Positions 6,772-16,532 of a stretch of DNA of 30,725 nucleotides are shown here, piece after piece. The number at the start of each line of letters is the position of its first letter. Position 1 is the first letter of the stretch. Made by a program: the position numbers and the translations under genes. Below the pieces are notes generated by a model. The model was not told where the DNA came from. It searched no databases and saw only the letters and a program-made list of their open reading frames with translations. This DNA is from CAYLSO01 sp964386525 (GTDB lineage: Bacteria > Eisenbacteria > RBG-16-71-46 > DASYSL01), in contig CAYLSO010000089.1 of NCBI GenBank assembly GCA_964386525.1, positions 1 through 30,725 on the forward strand, given 5' to 3'.

Positions 6772-9438
6772 ATGGCCCGCACCGCCCGCCCGCGGGGCCC
6801 GCGCGGCTCGTCGCGCGTCACCTGGAACGAGATCGAGCAGCTGCGCCGGCGCGTGCGCGAGCTGGAGCTGACGCGCGAGCGCCTGTCGCGCCTCTACTTC
6901 ACGCAGGTGGAGGCCGGCAAGACGCGCACGGAGAAGATGCACCGCCTGCTCGAGGTGGTCACCCAGCTCAATTCCACGCTCGAGCTCGACGCGCTGCTCG
7001 CCGGCATCGTGCGGGCGGTGCAGGTGACCATCGGCTTCCGCGTAGTGCTGCTGCGCGTCCTGGACCCCGATTCGCACGCGCTGCGGGCCCGCGCCTTCGC
7101 CGGCCTCGACAGCGTCGCCATGGCCAAGCTCGAGGCCGAGGACGTGCCGCTCGACACCTTCCTCACCTGGCTGTCCGACGAGTTCCGCGTCGGCCGCTCG
7201 TACTTCATCAGCCACACCCACTCGTTCTCGCGGCGCCTGCCGGAGGGCGTGCGCGTCGACCTCGGCAAGCGCGAGCCGTGGGAATGGCACGAGGACGACG
7301 TGCTCTTCGTGCCGCTCTACACCAAGACGGGCGACATCGTCGGCTACCTGTCGGTGGACGATCCCGCCGACCGTCTGGTGCCGTCGCGCGAGACCATCGA
7401 GCTGCTCGAGGTGTTCGCCAACCACATGGTCGTCGCGCTCGACAACGCGCGCCTCTACCAGTCGCTCGACGAGCACTCGCGGCGCCTCGAGGACGCCAAC
7501 ACGCGGCTCGGCGAGCTGACCCGCCTCAAGTCGAACTTCCTGTCGGCGATCTCGCACGAGCTGCGCACGCCGCTGACCTCGATCCGCGCCTACACCGACA
7601 GCCTGCGCGACGCCAGCCCGACCGGGGGGGCGCCGAGCGGCGACCCCGAGGCGTGGCAGCACTCGCTCGACGTGCTGACCGACGAGAGCGCGCGGCTGCA
7701 GGCGCTCATCGACTCGGTGCTGTCGTTCTCGGCGCTGGAGTCGGGGGCCGGGCCGCAGACGACGGGCGTCGATCTGGGCGCGCTGGTGCGCGAGTGCGCC
7801 GGCCTGCTGGCGCCGGCGGCGCGCACCAAGGGCGTGACCCTCGAGCTCGAGCTGCCGGGCGCCGAGGTCGCGCTCGAGGCCGATCGCGAGCTGCTCAAGC
7901 AACTGCTCCTGCAGCTCGGCGGCAACGCGGTCAAGTTCACGCCGGCGGGCGGCCAGGTGGTCGTCGGGCTGACCTCCGAGGACCGCGGCGCCCGGCTGTC
8001 GGTGCGCGACACCGGGATCGGCATCCCGGTGGAGGAGCAGGGGCGCATCTTCGAGCGTTTCTATCAGATCGACGGGGGCTCCACCCGCCACTACGGGGGG
8101 ACCGGCCTGGGGCTGGCCATCTGCAAGTCCGTGGCGGAATGGCACGGGGGCCACATCTCCGTTCAGAGCCGACCCGGGCAAGGTTCTTGCTTTGCCGTGC
8201 ACCTGCCCGCCAATCCCCACCCCCGGGCCGAAGTTCTGGGGGCCGGGCGGCGGCGCCGGGAGGGGGGCGACCAGCCGCTGGGCCTGGCCGTCGAGATGGT
8301 GGCCCAGGTGCTCGACGCCCCCCGCGCGCTGCTCCTGGCGCGCCAGACCGACGGCGACCTCGTGCCCCGCGCCGTAGTCGGCGTGGCGGCGGAGGAGATC
8401 CGCGGCCTGCGGCTGCACGCTGGAGAGGGCATCGCGGGCCGCGTCCTGGAGACGGGCGAGCCGTACAGCTCGGCCGACGCGGGGCGGGATCCGGCGTTCA
8501 TCGGCCACCGGCGAGAGGCTTACCGGGAGGGCCAGGTTCTGGCCGTCCCGGTGCGGGCCGGCGAGCGCGATGCCGGGGTGCTCGTGGTCGGGCTCGGGCC
8601 TGCCGATAACCCGGAGGTGGAGGAGCGGACGGGCGGGGCGCGGCCGGGGAGCGCCGGCAAGGCCCGGATGGCGCTCCTGCTGCAGCTCGCCGAGCGCGTC
8701 GGGACGGTGCTGGCCTGTGTCGAGAACACGCGCCGCACCGAGGCCGAGACCCAGGTGGCGGGGGAGACGCTGAAGAGCGTCCTCGTGCACCTGCGCCGCG
8801 ACCGCCGCAACGCCGCGGATCGCGTGCGCTACGCCGGGCTGGTGGCGCGCGCTCTCGGGATGGGCGAGCGGGAGGCGGCCCAGGTCGAGTTCGCCGCCCT
8901 CGTGCAGGACGTGGCGCTCTCGCGGCCGGAGGTCGCGGACCTGCGCGACGGGGAGATCGCTCCCAGCGAAGCCGACGCGATGCGCGCCATCGCCGCGGCG
9001 CCGCCGGGAGTGCTGGCGGAGCGGCTCGAGCGCGAGCTGGAGCGCCGCGCCGAGCAAGCCGACCTGGAGGAGGACGGCGGGCTGCGCCGCCATCCTGAGG
9101 CCGGTGTCGAGATCCTGGCGCCGTTGCAGTGTGACGGCCCGGTGCGCCAGATGATCCTCGCCCACCACGAGTGGGTGAGCGGACTCGGGTATCCGAAGGG
9201 GCTGAAGGGCAACCAGATCCCCCTCGGCGCCCGCGTCCTGGCGGTGGTGGACGGCCTCGAGAGCCTGCTGGTCGGACGCGTCGGCCGGCCGGGGGTGAGC
9301 GTCGAGGAGGCCGTCGACGAGTTGCGCCGTCTGGGTGGCCAGCGCTTCGACGCCAAGGTGGTCGGAGCTCTGGTGGACGTGCTGGCGGTGGAAGGCCGTC
9401 TGGAGCCCGGGGGCGAGACCCGGGCCCGGGCGGCGTGA
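6772..9438 (+). CDS. GAF-histidine kinase-GAF protein with a degenerate HD-GYP-like C-terminus (paralogue of the upstream kinase)
   Basis: An 888-residue soluble sensor kinase starting two bases after the previous stop. Order: coiled coil (~20-65), GAF (~70-235), HisKA with H262 in AISHELRTPLTSIRAY, HATPase_c (GGNAVKFTPAG, DTGIGIP, ERFYQ, GTGLGLAI), second GAF (~510-655, GEGIAGRVLETGEPYSSADA), then an HD-GYP-like domain (~670-875). That last part keeps RRHPEAGVEIL (H774), LAHHEWVSGLGYPKGLKG (H798, H799, GYP 806-808) and IPLGARVLAVVDGLESL, but the metal HD reads QD (712-713) and the Asp after HHE is Ser. It is thus better preserved than in the upstream paralogue but still unlikely to be a working phosphodiesterase. 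A run of seven G (7624-7630) lies inside the gene. Kinase function is well supported; the input signal and partner are unknown, the neighbouring regulators being obvious candidates. Confidence 0.9.
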   Translation: MARTARPRGPRGSSRVTWNEIEQLRRRVRELELTRERLSRLYFTQVEAGKTRTEKMHRLLEVVTQLNSTLELDALLAGIVRAVQVTIGFRVVLLRVLDPDSHALRARAFAGLDSVAMAKLEAEDVPLDTFLTWLSDEFRVGRSYFISHTHSFSRRLPEGVRVDLGKREPWEWHEDDVLFVPLYTKTGDIVGYLSVDDPADRLVPSRETIELLEVFANHMVVALDNARLYQSLDEHSRRLEDANTRLGELTRLKSNFLSAISHELRTPLTSIRAYTDSLRDASPTGGAPSGDPEAWQHSLDVLTDESARLQALIDSVLSFSALESGAGPQTTGVDLGALVRECAGLLAPAARTKGVTLELELPGAEVALEADRELLKQLLLQLGGNAVKFTPAGGQVVVGLTSEDRGARLSVRDTGIGIPVEEQGRIFERFYQIDGGSTRHYGGTGLGLAICKSVAEWHGGHISVQSRPGQGSCFAVHLPANPHPRAEVLGAGRRRREGGDQPLGLAVEMVAQVLDAPRALLLARQTDGDLVPRAVVGVAAEEIRGLRLHAGEGIAGRVLETGEPYSSADAGRDPAFIGHRREAYREGQVLAVPVRAGERDAGVLVVGLGPADNPEVEERTGGARPGSAGKARMALLLQLAERVGTVLACVENTRRTEAETQVAGETLKSVLVHLRRDRRNAADRVRYAGLVARALGMGEREAAQVEFAALVQDVALSRPEVADLRDGEIAPSEADAMRAIAAAPPGVLAERLERELERRAEQADLEEDGGLRRHPEAGVEILAPLQCDGPVRQMILAHHEWVSGLGYPKGLKGNQIPLGARVLAVVDGLESLLVGRVGRPGVSVEEAVDELRRLGGQRFDAKVVGALVDVLAVEGRLEPGGETRARAA

Positions 9439-9472
9439 GCAGCGCAGTGGTCCCGCGGAGGAGGTGAAGCAA

Positions 9473-9871
9473 GTGGCGAAAGGGAAGATCCTGGTCGTCG
9501 ACGATGAGATCTACATCGTCCACATCCTCGACTTCAGCCTCGGCATCGAGGGCTACGAGGTGATGACCGCCCTGGACGGCGAGCAGGCGCTGGCGAAGGT
9601 GGCGCAGGACCGGCCGGACCTGATCGTGCTCGACATCATGATGCCGAAGCTCGACGGTTACGAGACCTGCAAGGCGCTGAAGCAGAACCCGGCGACGCAC
9701 GACATCCCGGTGATCCTGCTGTCGGCCAAGGGCCGCAACGTCGATCAGAAGGTGGGCTTCGAGGTCGGAGCCGACGACTACATCACCAAGCCGTTCAGCC
9801 CGCGCAAGCTGGTCGAGCGCATCAACGCCATCCTCGGGCAGACGAGCCGCCAGGACGCCGCTCGGGCCTAG
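9473..9871 (+). CDS. Stand-alone receiver-domain response regulator
   Basis: A 132-residue CheY-like protein made of one receiver domain, with no output domain. Acidic residues D10, D11 and E12, phospho-acceptor D54 in LIVLDIMMPKLDGYETC, S84 in ILLSAKG, and K106 in ADDYITKPF are all in place, so it should be phosphorylatable. GTG 9473 is chosen because GGAGGAGG (9457-9464) sits eight bases upstream; an in-frame GTG at 9464 overlaps that site. It follows the second kinase by 34 bases and is the last gene of the signalling block. It may relay phosphate from either kinase, or act on a target encoded elsewhere. Confidence 0.92.
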   Translation: MAKGKILVVDDEIYIVHILDFSLGIEGYEVMTALDGEQALAKVAQDRPDLIVLDIMMPKLDGYETCKALKQNPATHDIPVILLSAKGRNVDQKVGFEVGADDYITKPFSPRKLVERINAILGQTSRQDAARA

Positions 9872-10144
9872 GGCCGCGGTCGGAATCGCTCGCGATCCGC
9901 ACCGCCGTCCCCGGGCCCGCGGCGACCCCGGCGTGCGTCCATCCCTGACCGGCCACAGCCGGCGGGGGACGCACCGCGCGCCACCGCGGGCTCTTGCTGT
10001 TTCCCGCGCCGCGGCTGCGGGCTCCCGCGCGCCGCATCCCCTCTGCGGAACCCTGGATTTCGTCGTCGCCTCCCTCTAGTCTGAGCGCGTCCCCCTCCGG
10101 TCCGTCGCCGGCGCACGCTTCGCCCCTCCGCCCCAGGACGCGCG

Positions 10145-12331
<2,187 letters not shown>

Positions 12332-12420
12332 CGGGGACACCGCGGTCGGGCACGCGTGCGGACCCGCCACAGGGTGTCGTCAGGCGCGCGCTCCGCAGGC
12401 GCCTCCGGTGCGGCCCCGGG

Positions 12421-12442
12421 CCCCGCGCGGAGCGGGGGTTTT
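12421..12442 (+). terminator. Rho-independent terminator after priA
   Basis: CCCCGC (12421-12426) pairs with GCGGGG (12432-12437) across a five-base loop, followed by one G and TTTT (12439-12442). It lies 90 bases after the priA stop and just before the promoter of the next gene. Confidence 0.65.
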
Positions 12443-12446
12443 GGGC

Positions 12447-12476
12447 TTGACCGCTTCCTGACGCCCTGCCTAGATT
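12447..12476 (+). promoter_or_regulatory. Sigma-70-like promoter for the TPR protein gene
   Basis: TTGACC (12447-12452) and TAGATT (12471-12476) are separated by 18 bases, directly after the priA terminator. The predicted start near 12483 leaves a leader of about 150 bases before the TTG start codon at 12637. The rest of the 305-base gap between priA and this gene holds no other recognisable element. Confidence 0.55.
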
Positions 12477-12636
12477 CGCAACTGAAAGAGCCAAACGCAC
12501 TTCTGCTCCAGGACGGCCGGGGGTTGCGAGCCTCCGCACCGCGGCGGCACTATGGGCTTGCCCGCGGCACGGCGCTTGCGCTTCGCCGGGGCGGGATCCG
12601 GCCCGCGGCCGGACTCCGGAGGAAAGGGGGACTGCC

Positions 12637-14049
12637 TTGAAGTCACGTCGCTTCCACGGGGCCGCCGGTCTGCTCGCGTCGCTCCTCATCGTACTCGTCG
12701 TCTCGCCCGCTCTGGCCCGCAACTTCCGCATCGCCGGCGGCATCCAGTACGTCGTCCAGGGCGGCAAGGAAAGGGTCAAGAAGAACGAGGAGGACGCCCG
12801 CCGCATCTACGGCAAGGCGGTCACGCAGCTGACGATGGGGATCGCGGAAGACCCGGGCGACATCGAGGCCTGGGATTATCTGGGCTTGGCCTACGCCGAG
12901 CTGGACAGCGCCGAGAAGTGCGGCTGGGCCTTCGGCCGGGGCGTGGAGCTGGCGCGCGCCAAGCCCGAGGAGAAGAAGCTCCTGCAGCGCCTGCAGGACA
13001 ACCGCGAGCACTACTGGGTGCGCTACTTCAACGAAGCCATCCGCACCTATCAGAAGGCGGTGGAGGCGTCGCCCACCGGCGAGCCCGATTCCGCCGCGGC
13101 CATGGAGGCGGTGGTCGCCATGCGGCAGGCGGCGGCCGTGAATCCGACCAACCCGAAGTCGTTCTGCAACCTGGGGGCCTTCCTCGCCAACGCCAAGCGC
13201 TACGACGAGGCCATCCGGACGATCGACGACGGCCTCAAGATCGCGCCGCAGGACTCGTGCCTGCTGGGGCGCAGGGAGCAGCTCTCGGTGGTGGCCGCCG
13301 ACAAGGCGGCGGAGACCGGCGACTGGGACAAGGCCACCGCGCCCTTCGAGCGCATGCTCGCCGCCGACCCGCAGGACGTCGGGGCGGCGCTGCGCCTGGG
13401 CGAGATCTACTTCAAGAAGGGTCAGGCGCTCGACGAGCAGGCAGCCAAGCTGGCCGACGGCCCGGAGAAGCAGGCGGCCATGGAGCAGGTGCGCGCCGCC
13501 TTCTCCCGCTCCGCCGACGGCTTCGGCAAGTACTCGGAGCTGAAGCCCGACGACAAGGACGGGCGTTACAACCACGCCGTCGCCCTGCTGCGCGCGGAGA
13601 AGTACGAGGATGCCGGCAAGGTGGCCATCGCCGGCCTGCACGCCGATCCGCTCTCGCCGGAGTTCCACGCGGCGCTGTCGAGCGCCTACCGCGGCCTGAA
13701 GATGGAGGACCCGGCCAATGGCCACACCCTGATGGCCAAGGTCCTGCGCGAGGGGAACAAGGAGGCGGACCCCGCAGCCGCCGCCAAGGCGAACGCGGAG
13801 AAGGCGGGGCCCGCCTCCGACGCCGCCAAGCTGCTCAAGGAACTGGGCCCGCCCGCCGAGATCCGTACGCAGATGGTGGGCGACTTCCCGGTCGAGGGGT
13901 GGTTCTGGCCGGGCGCGAAGCGGGCGGTCTTGATGACCAAGGGCCGCACGGTGAGCGACGTTTCGTACGCGCAGCTGCTGACGCCGCCACCGCCCAAGGC
14001 GGCGGCCCCCAAGGCAGGGGCGAAGAAGCCGGCGGCGGGGGCCAAGTAG
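12637..14049 (+). CDS. Secreted TPR-repeat protein
   Basis: A 470-residue protein with a clear signal peptide (basic KSRRFHG, hydrophobic LLASLLIVLVVSPALA, cleavage likely after ALA at about residue 27), so it should lie outside the cytoplasmic membrane. Most of the mature part is helical with tetratricopeptide-like repeats: EDPGDIEAWDYLGLAYAELD, NPTNPKSFCNLGAFLANAKR, ADPQDVGAALRLGEIYFKKG and LKPDDKDGRYNHAVALLRAEKY. Such repeats usually scaffold protein complexes. The tail is rich in Pro, Ala and Lys (PPPPKAAAPKAGAKK). The start is TTG at 12637, with GGAGG at 12618-12622 and an AAAGGGGG six bases upstream; no in-frame ATG precedes the signal peptide. It has its own promoter. The specific role is unknown. 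Confidence 0.85.
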   Translation: MKSRRFHGAAGLLASLLIVLVVSPALARNFRIAGGIQYVVQGGKERVKKNEEDARRIYGKAVTQLTMGIAEDPGDIEAWDYLGLAYAELDSAEKCGWAFGRGVELARAKPEEKKLLQRLQDNREHYWVRYFNEAIRTYQKAVEASPTGEPDSAAAMEAVVAMRQAAAVNPTNPKSFCNLGAFLANAKRYDEAIRTIDDGLKIAPQDSCLLGRREQLSVVAADKAAETGDWDKATAPFERMLAADPQDVGAALRLGEIYFKKGQALDEQAAKLADGPEKQAAMEQVRAAFSRSADGFGKYSELKPDDKDGRYNHAVALLRAEKYEDAGKVAIAGLHADPLSPEFHAALSSAYRGLKMEDPANGHTLMAKVLREGNKEADPAAAAKANAEKAGPASDAAKLLKELGPPAEIRTQMVGDFPVEGWFWPGAKRAVLMTKGRTVSDVSYAQLLTPPPPKAAAPKAGAKKPAAGAK

Positions 14050-14071
14050 GCGCCCCGGCGCGGCCTCGGCG

Positions 14072-15124
14072 ATGAGCGGCGGGCCGGCGGTCGCGGTCCT
14101 CGGGTTCGGCAACCAGGGGACCGCGCAGGCGCACTGCCTGCGGGCTTCCGGCTGGCAGGTGGTGGTGGGGGCGCGCCCGGGTCCGGGCCGCGAGCGCGCC
14201 CGAGCGGCCGGATTCGAGACGGCAGATCCGGCCGAAGCCGCCGCCCGCTCCGAGTTCGTCGCGGCCCTGGTGCCCGACGAGGAGTTCCCGTCTCTCCATC
14301 GCGACTCCATCAGGGCGGCCCTCCGGCCGGGGGCCGCCCTCGTCTTCGCGCACGGCTTCTCCATCCTGTACGGGCAGCTCGATTGGGCGCCGGAGGTGGA
14401 CGCCGTGCTCGTCGCGCCGACCGCTCCCGGCCGCGTGCTCGCCGAGGAGTACGACGCCGGGCGCGGCGTGCCCGCCTACTTGGCCGTGGCCGTGGACGCC
14501 AGCGGCCACGCCTGGGAGCGGGCCGAGACGTACGCGGCCGCGCTGGGCTGCGCGCGGGCCCGCGAGTTGCGCACGACCGTGGCGGAAGAGGTGGCGGTCG
14601 ATCTCTTCGGCGAGCAGACGGTGCTGGTGGGCGGGCTGCTCGAGCTGGTCTCCGCCGCGGTGGACACGCTCGTGGACGCGGGCTACCCGCCCGCCGTGGC
14701 CTACCTGGAGTGTGCCCACCAGATGAAGTACCTCGCCGACCTGCTGCATCGCGAGGGGCCGGAGGGCTTCGTGCGGGGAGTCAGCGCCACGGCGCTCTTC
14801 GGGGCCCTGACGCGTGGGCCGCGGGCCGTCGGGCCCGGCGTGCGGCGCGCCATGGCGGAGATCCTCAGCGAGGTGCGCAGCGGCCGCTTCGCCGCCGAGT
14901 TCCTGGCCGACCGCGAGGCGGGCGGCGCCGCTCTGGCGCGGCTGCGGCGGGAGGCGGCCGCGGGGGCGTGGGGCCGCCTCGAGAGCGCGCGGCGGGAGGC
15001 CCTCGCCGGCGGCGCGGACCGGGCCGGCGGACCCGACGGGAGACCCGCGGGGCCGGCCCCGTCCGGCGGTGCGCCGGAGGGCGATTCGCCGGACTCCCGG
15101 CCGGAATCTCCCCGGCGGCGCTAA
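14072..15124 (+). CDS. Ketol-acid reductoisomerase homologue with altered catalytic residues
   Basis: A 350-residue relative of class I KARI (IlvC), the NADPH- and Mg-dependent second enzyme of branched-chain amino-acid synthesis. The Rossmann part has GFGNQG (11-16), VPDE, and AHGF with H94. The knotted helical domain has DLFGEQ (D177, E181), the LVDAGYPPAVAYLE stretch with E213, and S238. However, the essential lysine of the APKGPG motif is threonine (APTAPG, T117), and the second-helix glutamate equivalent to the E of HEMK is glutamine (Q217). Both positions take part in catalysis or metal binding in true KARI. A ~45-residue Gly/Pro-rich tail follows the domain. It lies 22 bases after the TPR gene, with no ilv genes nearby. 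I therefore call it a homologue of uncertain function, perhaps a dehydrogenase or a non-catalytic paralogue, not IlvC. Confidence 0.85.
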   Translation: MSGGPAVAVLGFGNQGTAQAHCLRASGWQVVVGARPGPGRERARAAGFETADPAEAAARSEFVAALVPDEEFPSLHRDSIRAALRPGAALVFAHGFSILYGQLDWAPEVDAVLVAPTAPGRVLAEEYDAGRGVPAYLAVAVDASGHAWERAETYAAALGCARARELRTTVAEEVAVDLFGEQTVLVGGLLELVSAAVDTLVDAGYPPAVAYLECAHQMKYLADLLHREGPEGFVRGVSATALFGALTRGPRAVGPGVRRAMAEILSEVRSGRFAAEFLADREAGGAALARLRREAAAGAWGRLESARREALAGGADRAGGPDGRPAGPAPSGGAPEGDSPDSRPESPRRR

Positions 15125-15143
15125 CGCCTTGCGAAAAAAGTTG

Positions 15144-15171
15144 TTGACAGCCCCGGGCCACCTCCCAGAAT
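15144..15171 (+). promoter_or_regulatory. Promoter of the HU gene
   Basis: A perfect TTGACA (15144-15149) is followed after 16 bases by CAGAAT (15166-15171), with an A-tract (15134-15139) just upstream that could act as an UP element. It lies between the KARI-like stop and the HU start and implies a leader of about 60 bases. Confidence 0.65.
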
Positions 15172-15235
15172 GGCCGCGAAGCATCCGCGCCCGGCGCGCG
15201 ACCGGGGTACGTCCGGACAAGGGAGGTGCGGCGTC

Positions 15236-15514
15236 ATGACCAAGGCCGACATCGTCGACCAGATCGCCGACCGTACGGGACTGACCAAGAAGGACGTGGC
15301 GGACACGGTGGACGGCTTTCTGGATGCCGTCAGCCGCGCCCTCGCCAACGGCCAGCACATCGAGATCCGCGGCTTCGGCACCTTCAAGGTGAAGGATCGC
15401 AAGTCGCGCCTGGCACGCAACCCGCGCACCGGGGAGGCCGTGCCGGTGCCGCCGCGCCGCGTGCCCGTCTTCAAGGTGTCCAAGGAATTGAAGGACATGG
15501 TATCGGGGGGCTGA
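15236..15514 (+). CDS. hup: HU/IHF-family DNA-binding protein
   Basis: A 92-residue histone-like protein that bends and compacts DNA as a dimer. It has the helical N-terminus MTKADIVDQIADRTGLTKK, the IEIRGFGTFKVKDRK core, the DNA-contacting arm segment ARNPRTGEAVPVPPRRVPVFK, and a short C-terminal helix KELKDMV. Length and motifs are standard for HU; the family signature GFGxF is present and the arm proline (RNPRTG) is conserved. ATG 15236 is preceded by GGGAGGTG (15221-15228), a strong ribosome site; an upstream in-frame ATG at 15170 overlaps the promoter and is rejected. It is flanked by a good promoter and a strong terminator, so it is monocistronic. HU and IHF subunits cannot be told apart with certainty here. 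Confidence 0.95.
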   Translation: MTKADIVDQIADRTGLTKKDVADTVDGFLDAVSRALANGQHIEIRGFGTFKVKDRKSRLARNPRTGEAVPVPPRRVPVFKVSKELKDMVSGG

Positions 15515-15553
15515 GCCGCACCCGGGCCGCACCCGCCCGACCCCGCAAGCGCA

Positions 15554-15596
15554 AGCGCCGGACGCGAGGCAGACCCGCGACCGGCGCTCTCGTTTT
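15554..15596 (+). terminator. Strong intrinsic terminator after the HU gene
   Basis: AGCGCCGG (15554-15561) pairs perfectly with CCGGCGCT (15581-15588). Inside, after an A/A mismatch, CGCG (15563-15566) pairs with CGCG (15576-15579), leaving a nine-base loop. TTTT at 15593-15596 follows. This is the clearest terminator in the window. Confidence 0.88.
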
Positions 15597-15637
15597 CCCG
15601 CGGCGCGTCCGGCCCGGTCGGCCGGTCGCTACGGTCC

Positions 15638-15653
15638 GCTCCCGGGGCGGAGC
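15638..15653 (-). terminator. Hairpin directly abutting the zinc-peptidase stop codon
   Basis: GCTCC (15638-15642) and GGAGC (15649-15653) form a stem with a six-base loop directly after the minus-strand stop at 15654-15656. No U-tract follows on that strand, so this would be a U-less terminator or a stabilising 3' end. Confidence 0.35.
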
Positions 15654-16340
15654 CTAGTCGCGCTCCCGGCGCAGGAAGAGGAGCTGGACCAGACTGAGGA
15701 CGGCCGCGGCTGCCGCCGCGACGTAGGTGAAGCCGGCGGCGTTCAGCACGCTGCGCACGCCCTCGACGTCCTGCGGGGCCACCACGCCCACGGTCTGCAG
15801 CTGGGCCACGGCCCGGCGGCTGGCGTTGAACTCGACCGGCAGCGTCACCAGCTGGAAGAGCACGGCGCAGGCGAAGAGCGCGATGCCGATGTTCGCCAGC
15901 AGCACGCCGCCCTGGCCGAACATGAAACCGGCGATCACCAGCCACGGACCGAGCGTCGTGCCCAGCCCGGCCGGCTTGAGCAGCGCCCAGCGCCACTGCA
16001 TGGCGGCGTAGCCCTGCTGGTGCTGCAGGGCGTGGCCGCACTCGTGCGCCGCCACGCCCTGGGCCGCCACCGACGCTGCGCCGTACACCGACTCGGAGAG
16101 GCGCACGACCCGCTTGACCGGATCGTAGTGGTCGGAGAGCTGGCCCGCCACGGGCTCGACGGCAACTCCGGTGAGGCCGCTGCCGTCGAGGATGCGGCGC
16201 GCCGTCTCCCGGCCGGTCATGCCGTTGCTTGCCGGGACGCGGGCGTAGCGCCGGAAGGTGGAGACGACCCGTTGCTGGGCCCACAGTCCGAGCAGCAGCC
16301 CGGGGATGAGAAGCAGGGTCGACCAGTGGAACATGAACAT
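15654..16340 (-). CDS. YugP-type integral-membrane zinc metallopeptidase
   Basis: A 228-residue membrane protein of the putative neutral zinc metallopeptidase family (B. subtilis YugP type). It opens with a hydrophobic anchor (STLLLIPGLLLGLWA, residues 7-21). Then comes a segment with SDHYDPVKRVVRLSESVY and the catalytic HECGH (99-103) within VAAHECGHALQHQQGYA. Three further hydrophobic segments follow (about 118-140, 143-168, 195-222), plus the conserved FNASRRAVAQL motif between them. The ATG at 16340 has GGAGGTG upstream on the minus strand (complement of 16349-16355) at good spacing; a second ATG at 16334 is a weaker option. It is the only minus-strand gene in the window and is transcribed divergently from the threonine aldolase gene. 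The substrate is unknown. Confidence 0.93.
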   Translation of the reverse strand: MFMFHWSTLLLIPGLLLGLWAQQRVVSTFRRYARVPASNGMTGRETARRILDGSGLTGVAVEPVAGQLSDHYDPVKRVVRLSESVYGAASVAAQGVAAHECGHALQHQQGYAAMQWRWALLKPAGLGTTLGPWLVIAGFMFGQGGVLLANIGIALFACAVLFQLVTLPVEFNASRRAVAQLQTVGVVAPQDVEGVRSVLNAAGFTYVAAAAAAVLSLVQLLFLRRERD

Positions 16341-16395
16341 GAGGGCACACCTCCGCGCTTGCGGGCCGCCGCATTGCCCGAGCGGTTCCGAGTGG

Positions 16396-16411
16396 CTAGA
16401 GTGAATCGACT
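16396..16411. repeat. Short inverted repeat in the divergent intergenic region
   Basis: AGAGT and ACTCT arms flank a six-base centre within 16396-16417, between the divergently transcribed zinc-peptidase and threonine-aldolase genes. This could be an operator, but the arms are only five bases long. I see no convincing promoter pair in either direction. Confidence 0.25.
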
Positions 16412-16532
16412 CTGCGAAAGCTAACAACGCCGCGGCCGCGGGGTCAATGCGGCCTGCCCCGCCGGCGTGCGTCGGCCATTCGGATGCGCCGGCCCCGCCG
16501 GCGATCGCCGCGCCGCCCTTCCGGAGGAACGC

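Noticed and set aside
9986..10009. CGCGGG/CCCGCG stem before priA as a terminator of the signalling block.
   Set aside because: The T residues are in the loop, not after the stem, and the position is more than 110 bases past the stop of the receiver gene.
12487..12498. Shared 12-mer AGAGCCAAACGC at about 12487 and 29218.
   Set aside because: A 12-base match between two places in 30 kb is expected by chance and no further similarity flanks it.
15170..15235. ATG 15170 as the HU start.
   Set aside because: It overlaps the promoter and adds residues foreign to HU; ATG 15236 has a strong ribosome site.
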